From assembly GCA_015680905.1 (NCBI GenBank), contig CM027382.1, forward strand, positions 11,319,501 through 11,383,500: a stretch of DNA of 64,000 nucleotides, in the 5' to 3' direction. A model generated the notes under the pieces. That model searched no databases. It was not told where the DNA came from and was given only the letters and a program-made list of their open reading frames with translations. Positions 10,888 through 21,764 of this stretch are shown here, one piece after another. The DNA comes from Coptis chinensis. Lineage: Eukaryota > Streptophyta > Magnoliopsida > Ranunculales > Ranunculaceae. Made by a program: the position numbers and the translations under genes. Each line of letters opens with the position of its first letter. Positions within the stretch are counted from its first letter, which is position 1.

Positions 10888-12478
10888 TTATATATATATA
10901 TCATCGTGAATGTTGTTCAAGATCCCTAATATGAGTCGGTGTTGCACATAGAAGACGGTGTTGCGCATAGAAGACTTTATCCATAAGCTTGATTGGAAAT
11001 CTTATCCTCCACATTACCGCATCTCAAACCTTGTTTAAGTGGTACTGTGAGTGATTAATCAGTCTAGGTTTTGCATGCCCACTTCAATAATTTTTGCCAT
11101 GCACTTAAGTTTGCTTTTCAAAAAGCTTCTCTTTTTGTCTACTCATGGGAAACAAAATCAAAATACAAGGATACATCCACCCACTATGAAAAGGGCGTAA
11201 GACTCTACAGCTGATGTTTATTTGGTGTTATAAAGTATAGCATTCATTTGGCATTGATCATAGTACTATCTTAATTACTTTGTTGATTTTAACCCAAAAT
11301 GAATTAGATAGGGAGCAACATTGACATCTCTGTCATTCTGTGTCTATCAGCGTATCACCACATTATTGAATGCTTGGTTTCTGTTTTATTTTTTTTATTT
11401 TTGATTATTATTTAGTTGTTAAATTAAATTTCACATCTTCCACTACTCTTGAGTATATATTGACAATGCATGTGGCTGATTTTTGGTGTAAATCATTGAA
11501 AATGGATGTTTAAACTATAAAGTGTTTGTTAGGTAGTAAGCAAAGAATGACACAAATTCTTGACAAAGATTTAAAATTTTGGTATTCATAGAAAAACTGA
11601 GGTGACCAATTGATTCTTGTCGCAAATAGGGAAATGCTAATAGGCAAGAAACTCAGTTGAATACATGCTACGTACCTCACTAAAACATACATTTGATCCG
11701 GGCAGAATTTGAAGTGACAGTTAGAATCCGAAGGCAAAGGTATGTCCTCAACTAATTTGTGATAGTTATGATTGTCCATCTATATCATGCCATAGCCTCG
11801 AGAGCTGGGTACTCTGGAAGGGCAAAAATCCCCCCACCATCATAGGGCTGGAGATAGATCGGTTGGGCCGAATTGAGGTTTTGGTTGGATCAAGAACCTG
11901 ATATACGATCCGATTTCCTGCCCTACGGTCCTACCATCTAATGACCACATAACAAATTTATTGTGCTCTACCAAAAGAGAGCGAATTTGTGGACAGGTTT
12001 ATCCACAAATAGAAGCTTCTCATTAGTCCAAACAATTTCCGATCACATAAACTCCGGCACCAACTCCACCAATCAGCACATACTGTGTTGTGGACCGCAA
12101 GTAGTAACTTGTCCATAAAGTTATTCTCCTACGAAAACTCCTGATGAATTGTCAAGTTTGGTCCATGAACTTTAAGCCCGCCTTTCATTTCAAATGGACA
12201 CCATGATGTTGTAATTCCAGTCTTGTAAAGCGAGCTACAAGCAAATATGCAAAGGGCCCGTAACCGTTTCAGCCGACCGTTCTTATGTCTATTTCTGTCG
12301 GAGTTTCAGTCCAAATTAAACCGAACCCAAATACTATCCCAGGCCTGGTTAAGATCGTCAAAGTTCGATCTTCATTTGAGCAGCCCAGATATGAGCCCTT
12401 TAGACATCAAGAATGTATTTGACTTCAAGATTCCAGCTTCAGGAATTTTTTTAGAGATTTAACTATATAGAAGCAAAC
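10888..12478. other. No gene recognised
   Basis: About 1.6 kb of unique-looking sequence up to the insertion site of the large Tat element. Frames at 11510-11779 (minus) and 12247-12462 (plus) are short and unrecognised. Confidence 0.5.
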
Positions 12479-12483
12479 ATATT

Positions 12484-13012
12484 TGTAGGGGAGTGATATT
12501 CTCTATCCAGCACGCGCCTAACATGGTGGAAATGACGCATCGACCTATGGATCCAGGTCGCATCTATGAGCTAATAGAACACTACAGACAGGTCACAGTA
12601 TCACGCGAACTACGCTATGAAGTGACTCAGATACCCCTTCCAGAAGCAATCATGACTAAAGATGCACTTGCACAAATCTTGGCCGTCGGCTCATCGGTCA
12701 TGCGCAAGCTACTTATCTGATTGACACTCCACATCATTCTGGCCGGACCTATGAGGGCCGGTTCTCACATGCTATCCTAATCTCCACCCCTCGTTTGGGA
12801 CACCCTTTACACGTGGTGGACAAGGATACACTCTCGATATCTATAAATACCTCCCCTATGAACTACACCAGACCTGATTCTGCTCTCCCCCACAAAAAAC
12901 CAAGAGCAAGATACGTAGGCAGTTCGCTCTCAAGATGAACTCGGTCCATCCAATAACCTATTCCAGTCCCCCATCGACTGTTTGTAAGGGAAAACTAAAT
13001 CACATCTTTACA
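12484..13012 (+). repeat. 5' LTR of the Tat element
   Basis: Starts TGTAGGGGAGTGATATTC and ends CATCTTTACA. It matches 24445-24970 over its full length. A TATA-like ctataaatacc lies at about 12841-12851, giving a plausible promoter for the genomic RNA. The frame at 12493-12720 is LTR sequence, not a gene. Confidence 0.93.
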
Positions 13013-13030
13013 TTGGCGCCGTCTGTGGTC
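13013..13030 (+). other. Primer-binding site of the Tat element
   Basis: TTGGCGCCGTCTGTGG directly follows the 5' LTR. The same sequence stands behind the LTR-like segment of the second Tat element at 37608. Its position fits a tRNA primer site; the exact tRNA was not determined. Confidence 0.8.
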
Positions 13031-13097
13031 TCAATTACTTGAGAAACCAAACCACTTCCAAACAAATCCGTAACCAAAACTCTCAAGCCCACGAAGC

Positions 13098-14270
13098 ATG
13101 GCAAGCCTCGAAGCTCAACTCCACATGTTAGCAGGACAACTAGGGACGGTAAACAAGCAAATAGCTTCATTTCGGGCAGAAAAACGTCACACTACGTGCA
13201 CAAGTGGATACCGCGTAACCCACTAAGTGCCACCGCGAAGGACGGCGTCATCAACGTCGATCAACGGATCAACGAAATGAGCCAAAAGCTTGACAAAAAT
13301 GCGGTAAAAAAGACTCCACCCGGATAGTGCAAAAGATGTTGAAAACCTACCGCGATCTCCATTTGTTCTTTGAGCTACTCCGCAAAAGTTTCTCCTCCGT
13401 GATTTCATCCAACCACGGTTCCCGATAATGCGATGGCGCACATGCCCGGGCGGCGATATATAGTTTGGTATGTTCAAAGTCTAGCACTTTCTGATTGCAC
13501 GAGTTCGACCACCTTCATTGCGGACTATTTCGCTAGTCTAAAAGATGGCTCACTCGGTTGTTCTTCTCTCCTCGAGGCCGACTTCGATAAAAACTTCAAC
13601 GGCTCACCGACACGTTACCGCCAAACCAATCGTCCATAACGAGGCGTAAAAGGGCGATCTCAATTCACTCTTTCGGCTTTGCACTTTCGGCAAGGAGGAA
13701 ACCTTCCGCTCCTTCTTAAGTCGGTTCAAAACCGAACAATTAGACATGGAAAGTGGCCTCAAAGAGTCATTATTCGGGTGGCTTTCCAAAACGCTTGCGC
13801 CCGCAACATTGCGCTCGCGGATCGCTCTGAAAGAACGGCCCGAACGCGTTGGCGGTATGCGCTTTCGAGTTGATAGGTACATCAAGTTACAAGAAGGTTT
13901 GAAAAATCAGAACCAAGAAGAAGAAGAAGTAGAAGAAGGAGAAGTTTACGAGGTAACATCATCCTCTAAAAAATGACCCCGACAACAAGGGCAGCCCTCC
14001 AAACTCAAAGCGAGCAATGACCGAGAATTCACCGTACTCACCAGATCTCCTAGTTACATACTAGAAAAGATAAAACGAGCTACCTATTACCGACCTGAGA
14101 TCAGACAACTGGTAGATCGCCCCGACCAGCCCTACTGCGCTTTCCACCGAGCTAGGTGCCATGAGACCGATGTATGCTGGGGGCTTAAGCATTACTTGTA
14201 GGATCTCATAGAAGCCGGACACATCAAGCAATACATCAACATACCCGACGGCGACCTGCGCCACAAGCTC
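13098..14270 (+). pseudogene. Degenerate gag of the Tat element
   Basis: A frame begins with an ATG at 13098 and soon breaks. Recognisable pieces remain in different frames, among them a Cys/His-bearing stretch around 14130-14200 (HRA.CHETDVCW, like the YCDYHR..GH.T..CW motif of Tat Gag) followed by DLIEAGHIKQYI. Gag forms the cytoplasmic particle that packages element RNA. Many small indels shift the frame, so no intact Gag is present. Confidence 0.7.
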
Positions 14271-15404
14271 ATGGCCTGCAGAGTACGAAGTAGATCCCCA
14301 CCTCGATGTAACAATCAGAAGCCCCAAGGTCACTCTCACAGCAGAGGACGTCCCCGAGACCGCTCTCATCAAGATCGTCGCCAACCGTCAACAGGTCGGG
14401 AATACGACAGAACCATTCACATGATCACACTTCAGGATGATTCCGTTTCCACATCTAGAGAAAAGAGAAGGCGCGTTGGCGCCCTTCATGAAGTTTACAA
14501 CTTTTCTTCGCGGGCCGCACCCGCACCACGCAGTTCAAGACGTAGGTCAGGAGATATCACCTTCTCGGAGGCCGACCTCAACAAGGTTTGCCTCCCGCAC
14601 AACGACGCACTCGTGGTCCACGTCAAAATCAGCGACTGGACCGTCAAGCGAGTTTTGATAGATCCTGGCAGCTCGTGCGATATTTTGTTCTACCATACCA
14701 TCCAAGAGATGAACCTGCTAAAATCGGTCTTCATAGACCCGATCGCGCCTCTCTTTGGATTCAATGGTTCCAGGGCCGACCCAATAGGAGACATCATACT
14801 CCCAGTCTCAGTGGGCTCCCAAGAAGACAAGGTCAGCTTCAACACGCGTTTCAGCGTCCTCGATACCAAGTCGTCCTACAATGCTATTCTAGGACGACGA
14901 TGGATCCATCAAATGCAGGCAGTGCCTTCCACATTGCATCAGGTGATCCGTTTTCCTGGCCCGAGAGGAATGCTGGAGCTTCGGAGCAACCAGCTTGAGG
15001 CCTATCATTGTAACCAGATCATCGCAGCGAACAAGACCACTGAATCTCCCATCAACATAAAAAACGAGCCCACCAGCTATACAATGGCCAAAGACTTAGT
15101 GGCCGAGGTCAGAGCCAACGTACCAAAGCAGAACGCTGGGGGCTCTAACAAAAACTTCCTCTCACCAGCCCAGATCTCGAGCTCCACTAAGGCAGCAGTT
15201 GTCCCAACATTACAAATCCTAGAGGTCGCCCCAGTAGAGAGCATCCCGCACAAGCAGAGCCTAGAGATCGCCCCGCCAGCTTTCATACAACCAGTGCAGC
15301 TGCATCAAACCATTCCAGCTTCTGTTGTCACGGCCACAGAAGTCACTTCTGACCCTATTGTTGTAACCACAGAAGACGCTCCAGCTCCTACAGCCACTCA
15401 TTAG
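14271..15404 (+). pseudogene. Gag C-terminus / aspartic protease segment of the Tat element
   Basis: A 377-residue open stretch. The N-terminal part is basic (Arg/Ser-rich, like a nucleic-acid-binding Gag tail). The retroviral-type aspartic protease lies at about residues 110-210: VLIDPGSSCDILF carries the catalytic Asp with a Pro-Gly-Ser-Ser context, and YNAILGRRWIHQM is the conserved second motif. The C-terminal 150 residues are a low-complexity Pro/Ala/Thr linker. The open stretch ends in a stop before the reverse transcriptase, so it is only a fragment of the original polyprotein. Confidence 0.8.
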
Positions 15405-16452
15405 ACCAGCATAACATCTACAAAGTGCCATCATCCAGCGAGCACTCAAAAAGCACAGGTCCCGGCACCGACTGAAGAAAGGCATCAAGTGAATCTGGGA
15501 ATAGAAGACGACCCTAAACTCGTCTATGTCGGGGCTAACCTCGACCCCACATTTAAAGCTCATCTTGTAAACTTTTTGTCCATGAATAAAGATGTGTTCG
15601 CTTGGTCGTATATCGACGTACCTGGTATAGATCCTAGCGTTGCATGCCATAGGTTAAAGGTCAACCCTAGTGCCAAACCAGTTCGACAACGACCTAGAAG
15701 ATTGTCATTACGTTTTCTAAAAGCAGTGAATGATGAGGTCGATAAACTCAAGCAAGTTGGTTTCATCCGAAGGTCGATTACCCAGTTGGGTAGCAAACAT
15801 CGTGGCGCTCAAAGAAGAATGGTACAAATCCGCGTTGTCGACTTCACTTCACCAACGTCAACCAAGAAACACCTAAAGACGACTTCCCGATACCTAGAAT
15901 CGACCGACTAGTCGACCCGGACTTGTGGGCACGAGCTGTTTATCATTCATGGATGCATACAGTGGGTACAACCAAATACCACTCGCTGAGGAAGATCAGG
16001 AGAAGACCTCATTCATCACTGAGCAAAGAATTTATTGCTACAACGTTCTCCCGTTCGGACTCAAGAACGCCGGGGCGACTTATCAATGACTGGTAACTGA
16101 CATGTTCCAGGACATGTTAGGTGACACCATGGAGGTCTATATAGACGACATGGTCGTCAAAAGCAAAAAAGCAGGCGACCACCTCACCCACCTTGAGCAA
16201 GCGTTCTCCAGATTACGCCGAACTGGAATGAAGCTGAACCCAGAGAAATGCCTCTTTGGAGCGTCCTCTGGAAATTTTTTAGGATATCAGGTCTCACAGC
16301 GAGGCATCGAAGCAAATCTAGACCAAATCCGGGCATTCTTAGACATGCCCGACCCACAAACAAAGAAACAGATACAAAAGCTGTCAGGCATGGTCGCTGC
16401 ACTCAACCGATTCATATCGAGATCGTCAGACAAGTGCCGACCGTTCCTATAG
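15405..16452 (+). pseudogene. Reverse transcriptase domain of the Tat element (broken)
   Basis: The linker into RT (VYVGANLDPTFKAHLVNFL, then DVFAWSYIDVPGI) begins at about 15528 and is typical of Tat pol. The finger part follows to about 15780, then the frame is lost. The palm carries the catalytic YIDDM motif at 16138-16152, followed by the KLNPEKCLFG block. There are at least three frame changes and stops between the parts, so no functional enzyme is encoded. Confidence 0.82.
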
Positions 16453-16910
16453 ATCCTGAAAAAAGGCGAGCAGTTCTCATGGAAAGATCAATGTCACCAA
16501 ACATTCTCCACTCTCAAGGAATACCTCCCTGCGCGCCTCCGTCTTAGCCAAACCAATGACGGAGAAAACACCGGGCTCTATCCGGCAAGATCGGACTTAA
16601 GCCATCAGTTCGGTTCTCTTCAAAGAGGAAAACAATTCAGAAAAGTCGATCTACTTCACAAGTAAGACGCTCGCTCCAGCCGAGAAGAATTATTCCCACG
16701 TTGAAAGAGCAATGCTTGCTTTATTATACTCGGCAAGAAAATTCAGACCTTATTTCCAAGCTCATCCAATCAAAGTACTTAGCGACCTTCCATTGAAGCG
16801 GATCCTTCACAAAGAGAATAAGACTACTAGGATGGCGATATGGGCCGAAGAGTTGGGCGAGCACCACATGGACTTCGTCCCCCGCACGTCGCAGAAGGGC
16901 TAGGTCATCG
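16453..16910 (+). pseudogene. First RNase H domain of the Tat element
   Basis: Pieces of the retroelement RNase H follow RT: KTLAPAEKNYSHVERAMLAL around 16668-16725, then the segment FRPYFQAHPIKVLSDLPL and WAEELGEHHMDFVPR to 16900. Its role in the family is removal of the RNA strand during reverse transcription. The frame is broken between 16540 and 16700 and ends in a stop near 16904. Confidence 0.75.
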
Positions 16911-16989
16911 CAGATTTCCTAGCAGATTTTCCAGTCGACGACCCCAATTGGGAGTCAGAAGCAAAGGCACCCACAAAAGCAAACATAAA

Positions 16990-17240
16990 AATAGTCTAGT
17001 CCCTCTACGTTAATGGTTCCAGTAACCCAGGAGGCAGTGGTATCGGAATCATTTTAGTATCCCCCGAGGGAGCTATGATAGAAAAGGCAGTTCGCATAGA
17101 CTTCGCAACCTCCAATAACGAAGCGGAGTACGAGGCATTAATAATGGGGTTGCGTGCGGCAATCCAACTCGGTGTAAAGGAGCTCCAAATCTTTAGTGAC
17201 TTCGCGAACCGGTTGTTAGCCGGATCGCAAAAAGTACACT
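16990..17240 (+). pseudogene. Second, archaeal-type RNase H (aRH) of the Tat element
   Basis: SLYVNGSSNPGGSGIGIIL followed by SPEGAMIEKAVRIDF and NNEAEYEALIMGLR. These are the hallmark motifs of the additional archaeal-like RNase H found between RNase H and integrase only in the Tat lineage. The usual first catalytic Asp (VDGSS) is Asn here (VNGSS), and the frame is lost soon after 17240. Confidence 0.85.
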
Positions 17241-17416
17241 ACCAACGAAGGTAACCTTTCCAAGTACCTTCAAGTTGTTAATGATTTACTTCCTTCTTTC
17301 GCCAGAGCTACTGATACACCATTTTTGAGTGGCGAGAACCGTCCACGCCAGATAGCTTAGCGTGCATTCGCCACTCGGACACCGAATATTGTGCCCCTAG
17401 ACAACTGACCATTGAA

Positions 17417-18730
17417 GTGGTCGACCGACTAGCTTACCAAGCGGACCATGTCTTAGCGATCAGTGACCTGTGCCCACTCTCTGGAGATCAGATGAGTCAA
17501 ACATGGATGCAACCTATTATACAGTACATCCAACACGGTACACTCCCAGATGAGCGTGCCAGGGCCAAGAAGATTCCGCACCAGGCACGTAGCTATTGTT
17601 TGGTAAATGACAGGTTATTTCGCAAATCTGCTGGGGGACCTCATCTGAGATGCATCAGTCCAGAGCAAGGTCAGTTAATTTTCGCTGAGATCCATGAATG
17701 AGAGTGTGGAAACCATGCTGGAGGTCGCTCATTGGCCCATAAAGCAATTTCCCAAGGATACTTCTGGCCCCGTATGCAGATCGATGCCAAAATGTATGTC
17801 CTCAAGTGTGTCAAATGTCAAACATTTGGGCACAACATCATTCAGCCAGCCCGCGAACTGATCAACATCACGAGCCCTTGGCCGTTCCATATGTGGGGCA
17901 TGGACATTATGGGACCATTCATACCTCAGAAGAGCACCGGCTTCCATTTTGTCTTGGCTGCCACAGATTACTTCACTAAGTGGGTCGAAGCAGTTTCGTT
18001 GGCACACGTCAAAGAGTCACATGTCAGGAGTTTCATTTGGACTCATATCATCACCAGATTTGGCTTACCACACACACTGGTGATGGACAATGGTTCCCAG
18101 TTTAAGGGCAAAACAGTCAGAGAGTTCCTAGCCAAGTGGAAGATCGTTCATGCATTCTCCACTCCCCAGTACGCTCAAAGCAATGGACAGGCAGAGGCCA
18201 GCAATAAAGCCATTTTAGAGAATTTGAAGAAAGAGATTGAAAAGAACAAAAGCCAATGGCCAAACCAGCTCGAGAACATCTTATGGACTCACCGCACCAC
18301 ATCTCGCTCCAACACAGGCGAATCACCATTCTCTTTATGTTATGGCACAGAAGCTGTCATCCCCACTGAGCTGACAATCATGACAACTCGATCTGAACTT
18401 GTCGAATCAGGGCATAATGACTCAGTACTAGCTCGAGAGGTCGATCTGCTGGAAGAACGGCGTGACCTAGCAGCTATCAGAGTAGCATCTTATCAACAAA
18501 TCCTAAAGCGATCCTACAACAAACAAGTACATCCTCTATCTTTTCAACCTGGGGATCTAGTCTTGAAAAAAAACTCAAGATGACTCTAAACTAGCGCCAA
18601 CGTGGGAAGGCCCTTACATAGTGGAACGCGTCGTTGGCAATGGAGCGTACTAGATTAAAACACACGAGGGGAAGTTATTGCCATGACCTTGGAACACGTA
18701 CTTGTTAAAGAAGTTTTATCGTTAGTATCA
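17417..18730 (+). pseudogene. Integrase of the Tat element (core nearly open)
   Basis: The N-terminal zinc-binding part spans about 17650-17830 (a His-His region, then CVKCQTFG). The catalytic core lies in an uninterrupted 283-codon stretch from 17732 to 18583: GMDIMGPF with the first Asp, MDNGSQF with the second, and NGQAEASNKAI with the Glu, all in correct order and spacing. The C-terminal part (GPYIVERVVGNGAY) continues after a frame change and contains stops. The zinc part is separated from the core by a stop at 17699. Integrase inserts element cDNA into host chromosomes; this copy is inactive as a whole. Confidence 0.85.
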
Positions 18731-18884
18731 TTATGTTGTGTAGTTCATGTTTCCATTTGCTGAAAATTCAAGTATAGGTTACTTAAGTTTGTTATTATAA
18801 GATACGACATTTACTCGCCTCTCCAAGCCAAGCCACTCGCATTGCAAGCACCATCAGTACACCTGCACTAACAACATCTCTAGT

Positions 18885-19507
18885 AGCCTCTCCGAGTCTC
18901 GCTAGTTGAGGACCTATACTCCTAGGATCAACTACGCGAGAACGCTCTCAGGAGCATAACGCCCTCAGGGGCTACATACGCTCTCAGGAGCTTACAGGCT
19001 CATAGCCTCTCTGAGTCTCGCTAATTGAGGACCTATACTCCTAGGATCAACTACGCGAGAACGCTCTCAGGAGCATAACACCCTCAGGGGCAACATACGC
19101 TCTCAGCGAGCAGAATGTTCTCAGGAGCTTACAGGCTCATAGCCTCTCCGAGTCTCGCTAGTTGAGAACCTATACTCCTAGGATCAACTACGCGAGAACG
19201 CTCTCAGAGCATAACGCCTCGGGGGCTACATACGCCTCTCGGCGAACGCCTCGGGGAGCTTACGGGCTCATAGCCTCCGAAGTCTCGCTAGTTGAGGACC
19301 TATACTCCTAGGATCAACTACGCGAGAACGCTCTCAGGAGCATAACACCCTCAGGGGCTACATACGCTCTCAGCGAGTAGAACACTCTCAAGAGCTTACA
19401 GGCTCATCGCCTCTCCGAGTCTCGCTAAGTTGAGGACCTATACCCCTAGGATCAACTCCGCGAGAACGCCTCAGCGAGCAACATGCCCTCAGAAATTTGT
19501 AGGGTCA
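18885..19507 (+). repeat. Tandem array of five units, about 119-137 bp each
   Basis: Units start at 18885, 19004, 19141, 19272 and 19408 (last one partial). Each holds the order agcctctccgagtctcgct, then cctactcc-type cctatactcctaggatcaac, cgcgagaacgctctcaggag and ggctacatacgctctcag. Length varies by short insertions such as cgagcagaatgttc. It lies between integrase and the antisense ORF. Such arrays in the untranslated 3' part of Tat elements are known as a source of satellite DNA. Confidence 0.93.
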
Positions 19508-19947
19508 TGAACCCCCTAAGTCTAAACTAATCGGACACTTATCTCCCAGATCGCTCTCCCGAACAATACTACACAAACATTACGCTTTACGAGTACATCT
19601 CAGAAACAAGCCCCATAAACAGAATAATAGCTACAAGCAGTCAAGCAAAAGATAACATTAAGCATACAGTTACCACGAAGCTACATGACCAGTTTCAAAT
19701 AACCAGTTCTAACCCACCGATCTGCTGGGTTTACCCAGAAAATCCAGATCGGACCGGTGAACAAAGGGAGAAAAATTAACGAACTGCCACTTTCGTGGAC
19801 ACCAGTTCTCTGTATCAACAAAGGCGAACTGCTCAGGCAAGCCTGAAAACACAGCTCTAATGTTTAACCCTCGTAGGGGCGAAGAATAGACACAATAACT
19901 ACCAAATGAACCCAGTTTCTTACCAAGACAAAGAAGAGAAATCACCA

Positions 19948-20956
19948 TCAAGGAGCCACGACCACATGTTTGTCTTGAGGAGTAGTGCTGGTTGAAGGAA
20001 CGTGCCTCGCAGCCCGCAGAACAACGCACATACCCGTCCCTTGAGCCTCGTCTGCCTTCTTTAGCTGACAATACTTCTCGTCCAACTTGGCATACTCACT
20101 ACAGGCCGTGGTATACGCACTTTGAGCTTTACGAGCAACCCCCTGACATCGCTTGGCGTACTCAGTGACTTCCGCTACCTCCATTTGCAGCTCAGCCATT
20201 GCAGCAACCAGTTTAGCATACTCGTCAGCAGCAGCACGGTACTTCTCCTTCATCGCATCCAGCTTCCTCTTGTCAGCCCCCCATGCAGCTCGCAAACATC
20301 CCAGCTCGACTCGGGAGTTGACGTCAGTATTAGCACGTTGAACAGCGTTCTTCAGCTTGTCATACCCAGTCAGAAACTACAAGTACAAAATCATAATCAG
20401 AATCACTTAAGAAACAAAGCGGCAAAGCTGACGGATAAACACTCACCAAACAATTAGCCATGTCCATGGTCCCCAGCAGCGTCTCCATATCTTCATCCTC
20501 GACTTCAGCTTTGTCCCCGTCTAACACGATCCCCTTCAAGACTAGTTGCTATGGGCGCCGAGTGGAAGCTTTCAATCGAACGCTTTTACAAAGACGCTTC
20601 TTCTTCCGCTTTCCCCACATAGTAGAATTAAACTCCCCACGCCCCCGACACGGGGAGAGAACTCTCACTAGCGACGTGGACGACCTTGCCCTGTGTCGTT
20701 GCTTCCATCAAGAAATTCGATGGGTGTCTTCCGCCACCGAGGCGCGACTGAACACAATGCCGCCAGTCGAGCGATCTGATTTCCTGGATCGCTTGCTCTT
20801 CTTGACCCCCGACGCCAAAGCTTTTCTTTTGCCACGATCCCCATGCACATGAGGAAGGAACTCCATCTCCTCCATGAGCAGAGGAGAACTCTCTCTTAAA
20901 CTCCCTTCTCCCCTAACGTACGGAAAGCACCTAGCCATAAGAGAAGCTGAACACAT
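19948..20956 (-). pseudogene. Antisense extra ORF, proximal copy (C-terminal part)
   Basis: Read on the minus strand, a basic segment (GVKKSKRSRKSD, about 20755-20795) leads through a block resembling SAPIATSLEG into a coiled-coil of about 100 residues (starting near 20295: DKRKLDAMKEKYRAAADEYA). A likely intron lies at about 20375-20450: minus-strand donor gtgagtgtttatccg and acceptor cttgtag. Tat elements commonly carry such an antisense extra ORF of unknown function. The arrangement parallels the distal copy at 21765-23104, so this looks like a diverged duplicate lacking the N-terminal half. Confidence 0.6.
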
Positions 20957-21764
20957 AAAACAAAAGGAAGCTGGTTAGAGCAGTCAGTAACCGTCTTCAT
21001 GATCTAAAAGAAGAAAAGAGAAACGTACCTGAGTAAACGGGAAAGGAAAGCGAAGCACAAACAAGAGGGAAGAGAAGCAGCCGAAGCAGGAAGAACAAGA
21101 AGAGCAAATGCCGTTGCTCTCCCAAGACCAGTCATATTTATGCCCACGAAACGTCTCTTCCCAAGGCACACCATTATGGCATCGAGACACCAAACGCCAG
21201 CCCACCTGGCAGCCATCATTTCATATCTCCCGAGCGCCCACATTCCGACACGTGCCACGCACGCACTATAGCTCAGGCAGCTCCAAAGTGCAGAACGCCC
21301 TGGCGACCTCATAGGACGTGCGACCTGCACCGTTTAAATTGCGACAGCATGCACATGCTTACAAATGCAAACATTCATATCATACACAAGACTAAGTATA
21401 GAAAGCAAAAGCAACTAGGTTCATATTCATAAAAGGAGCGACCTAACGACATCAGGGACGCCCCAGTTCACAGACTAACCGTACTACTGAGAACACTCAG
21501 GAAATCTAGCATAGTTAATCACTAGTTATCATAATCAATGGCAAAACAGAAAAACGAGCTGCCCAGGTCAACCCAGGAAACCAGCTCTATTGTTTACGGC
21601 CAGAGGCCTGTTACAACCACAAACAACAACAAACTTTCTAAACAATATCATCAAGATCTTCTCCAAGAGCGACATTCAACACGGAGACGGAGCTCGGATC
21701 ACCAGAGGACGCCACAACTGCCTCAACAGCAACCACGTTGAGCTCGCCGGACCCCTGAAGCTGC

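Noticed and set aside
15261-15650. 129-codon minus-strand frame within pol
   Set aside because: Lies opposite the clearly coding pol segment of the Tat element; a shadow frame.
18885-19507. Regular repeats as a CRISPR array
   Set aside because: Units are 119-137 bp without unique spacers of fixed length, in a plant retrotransposon; an ordinary tandem repeat.
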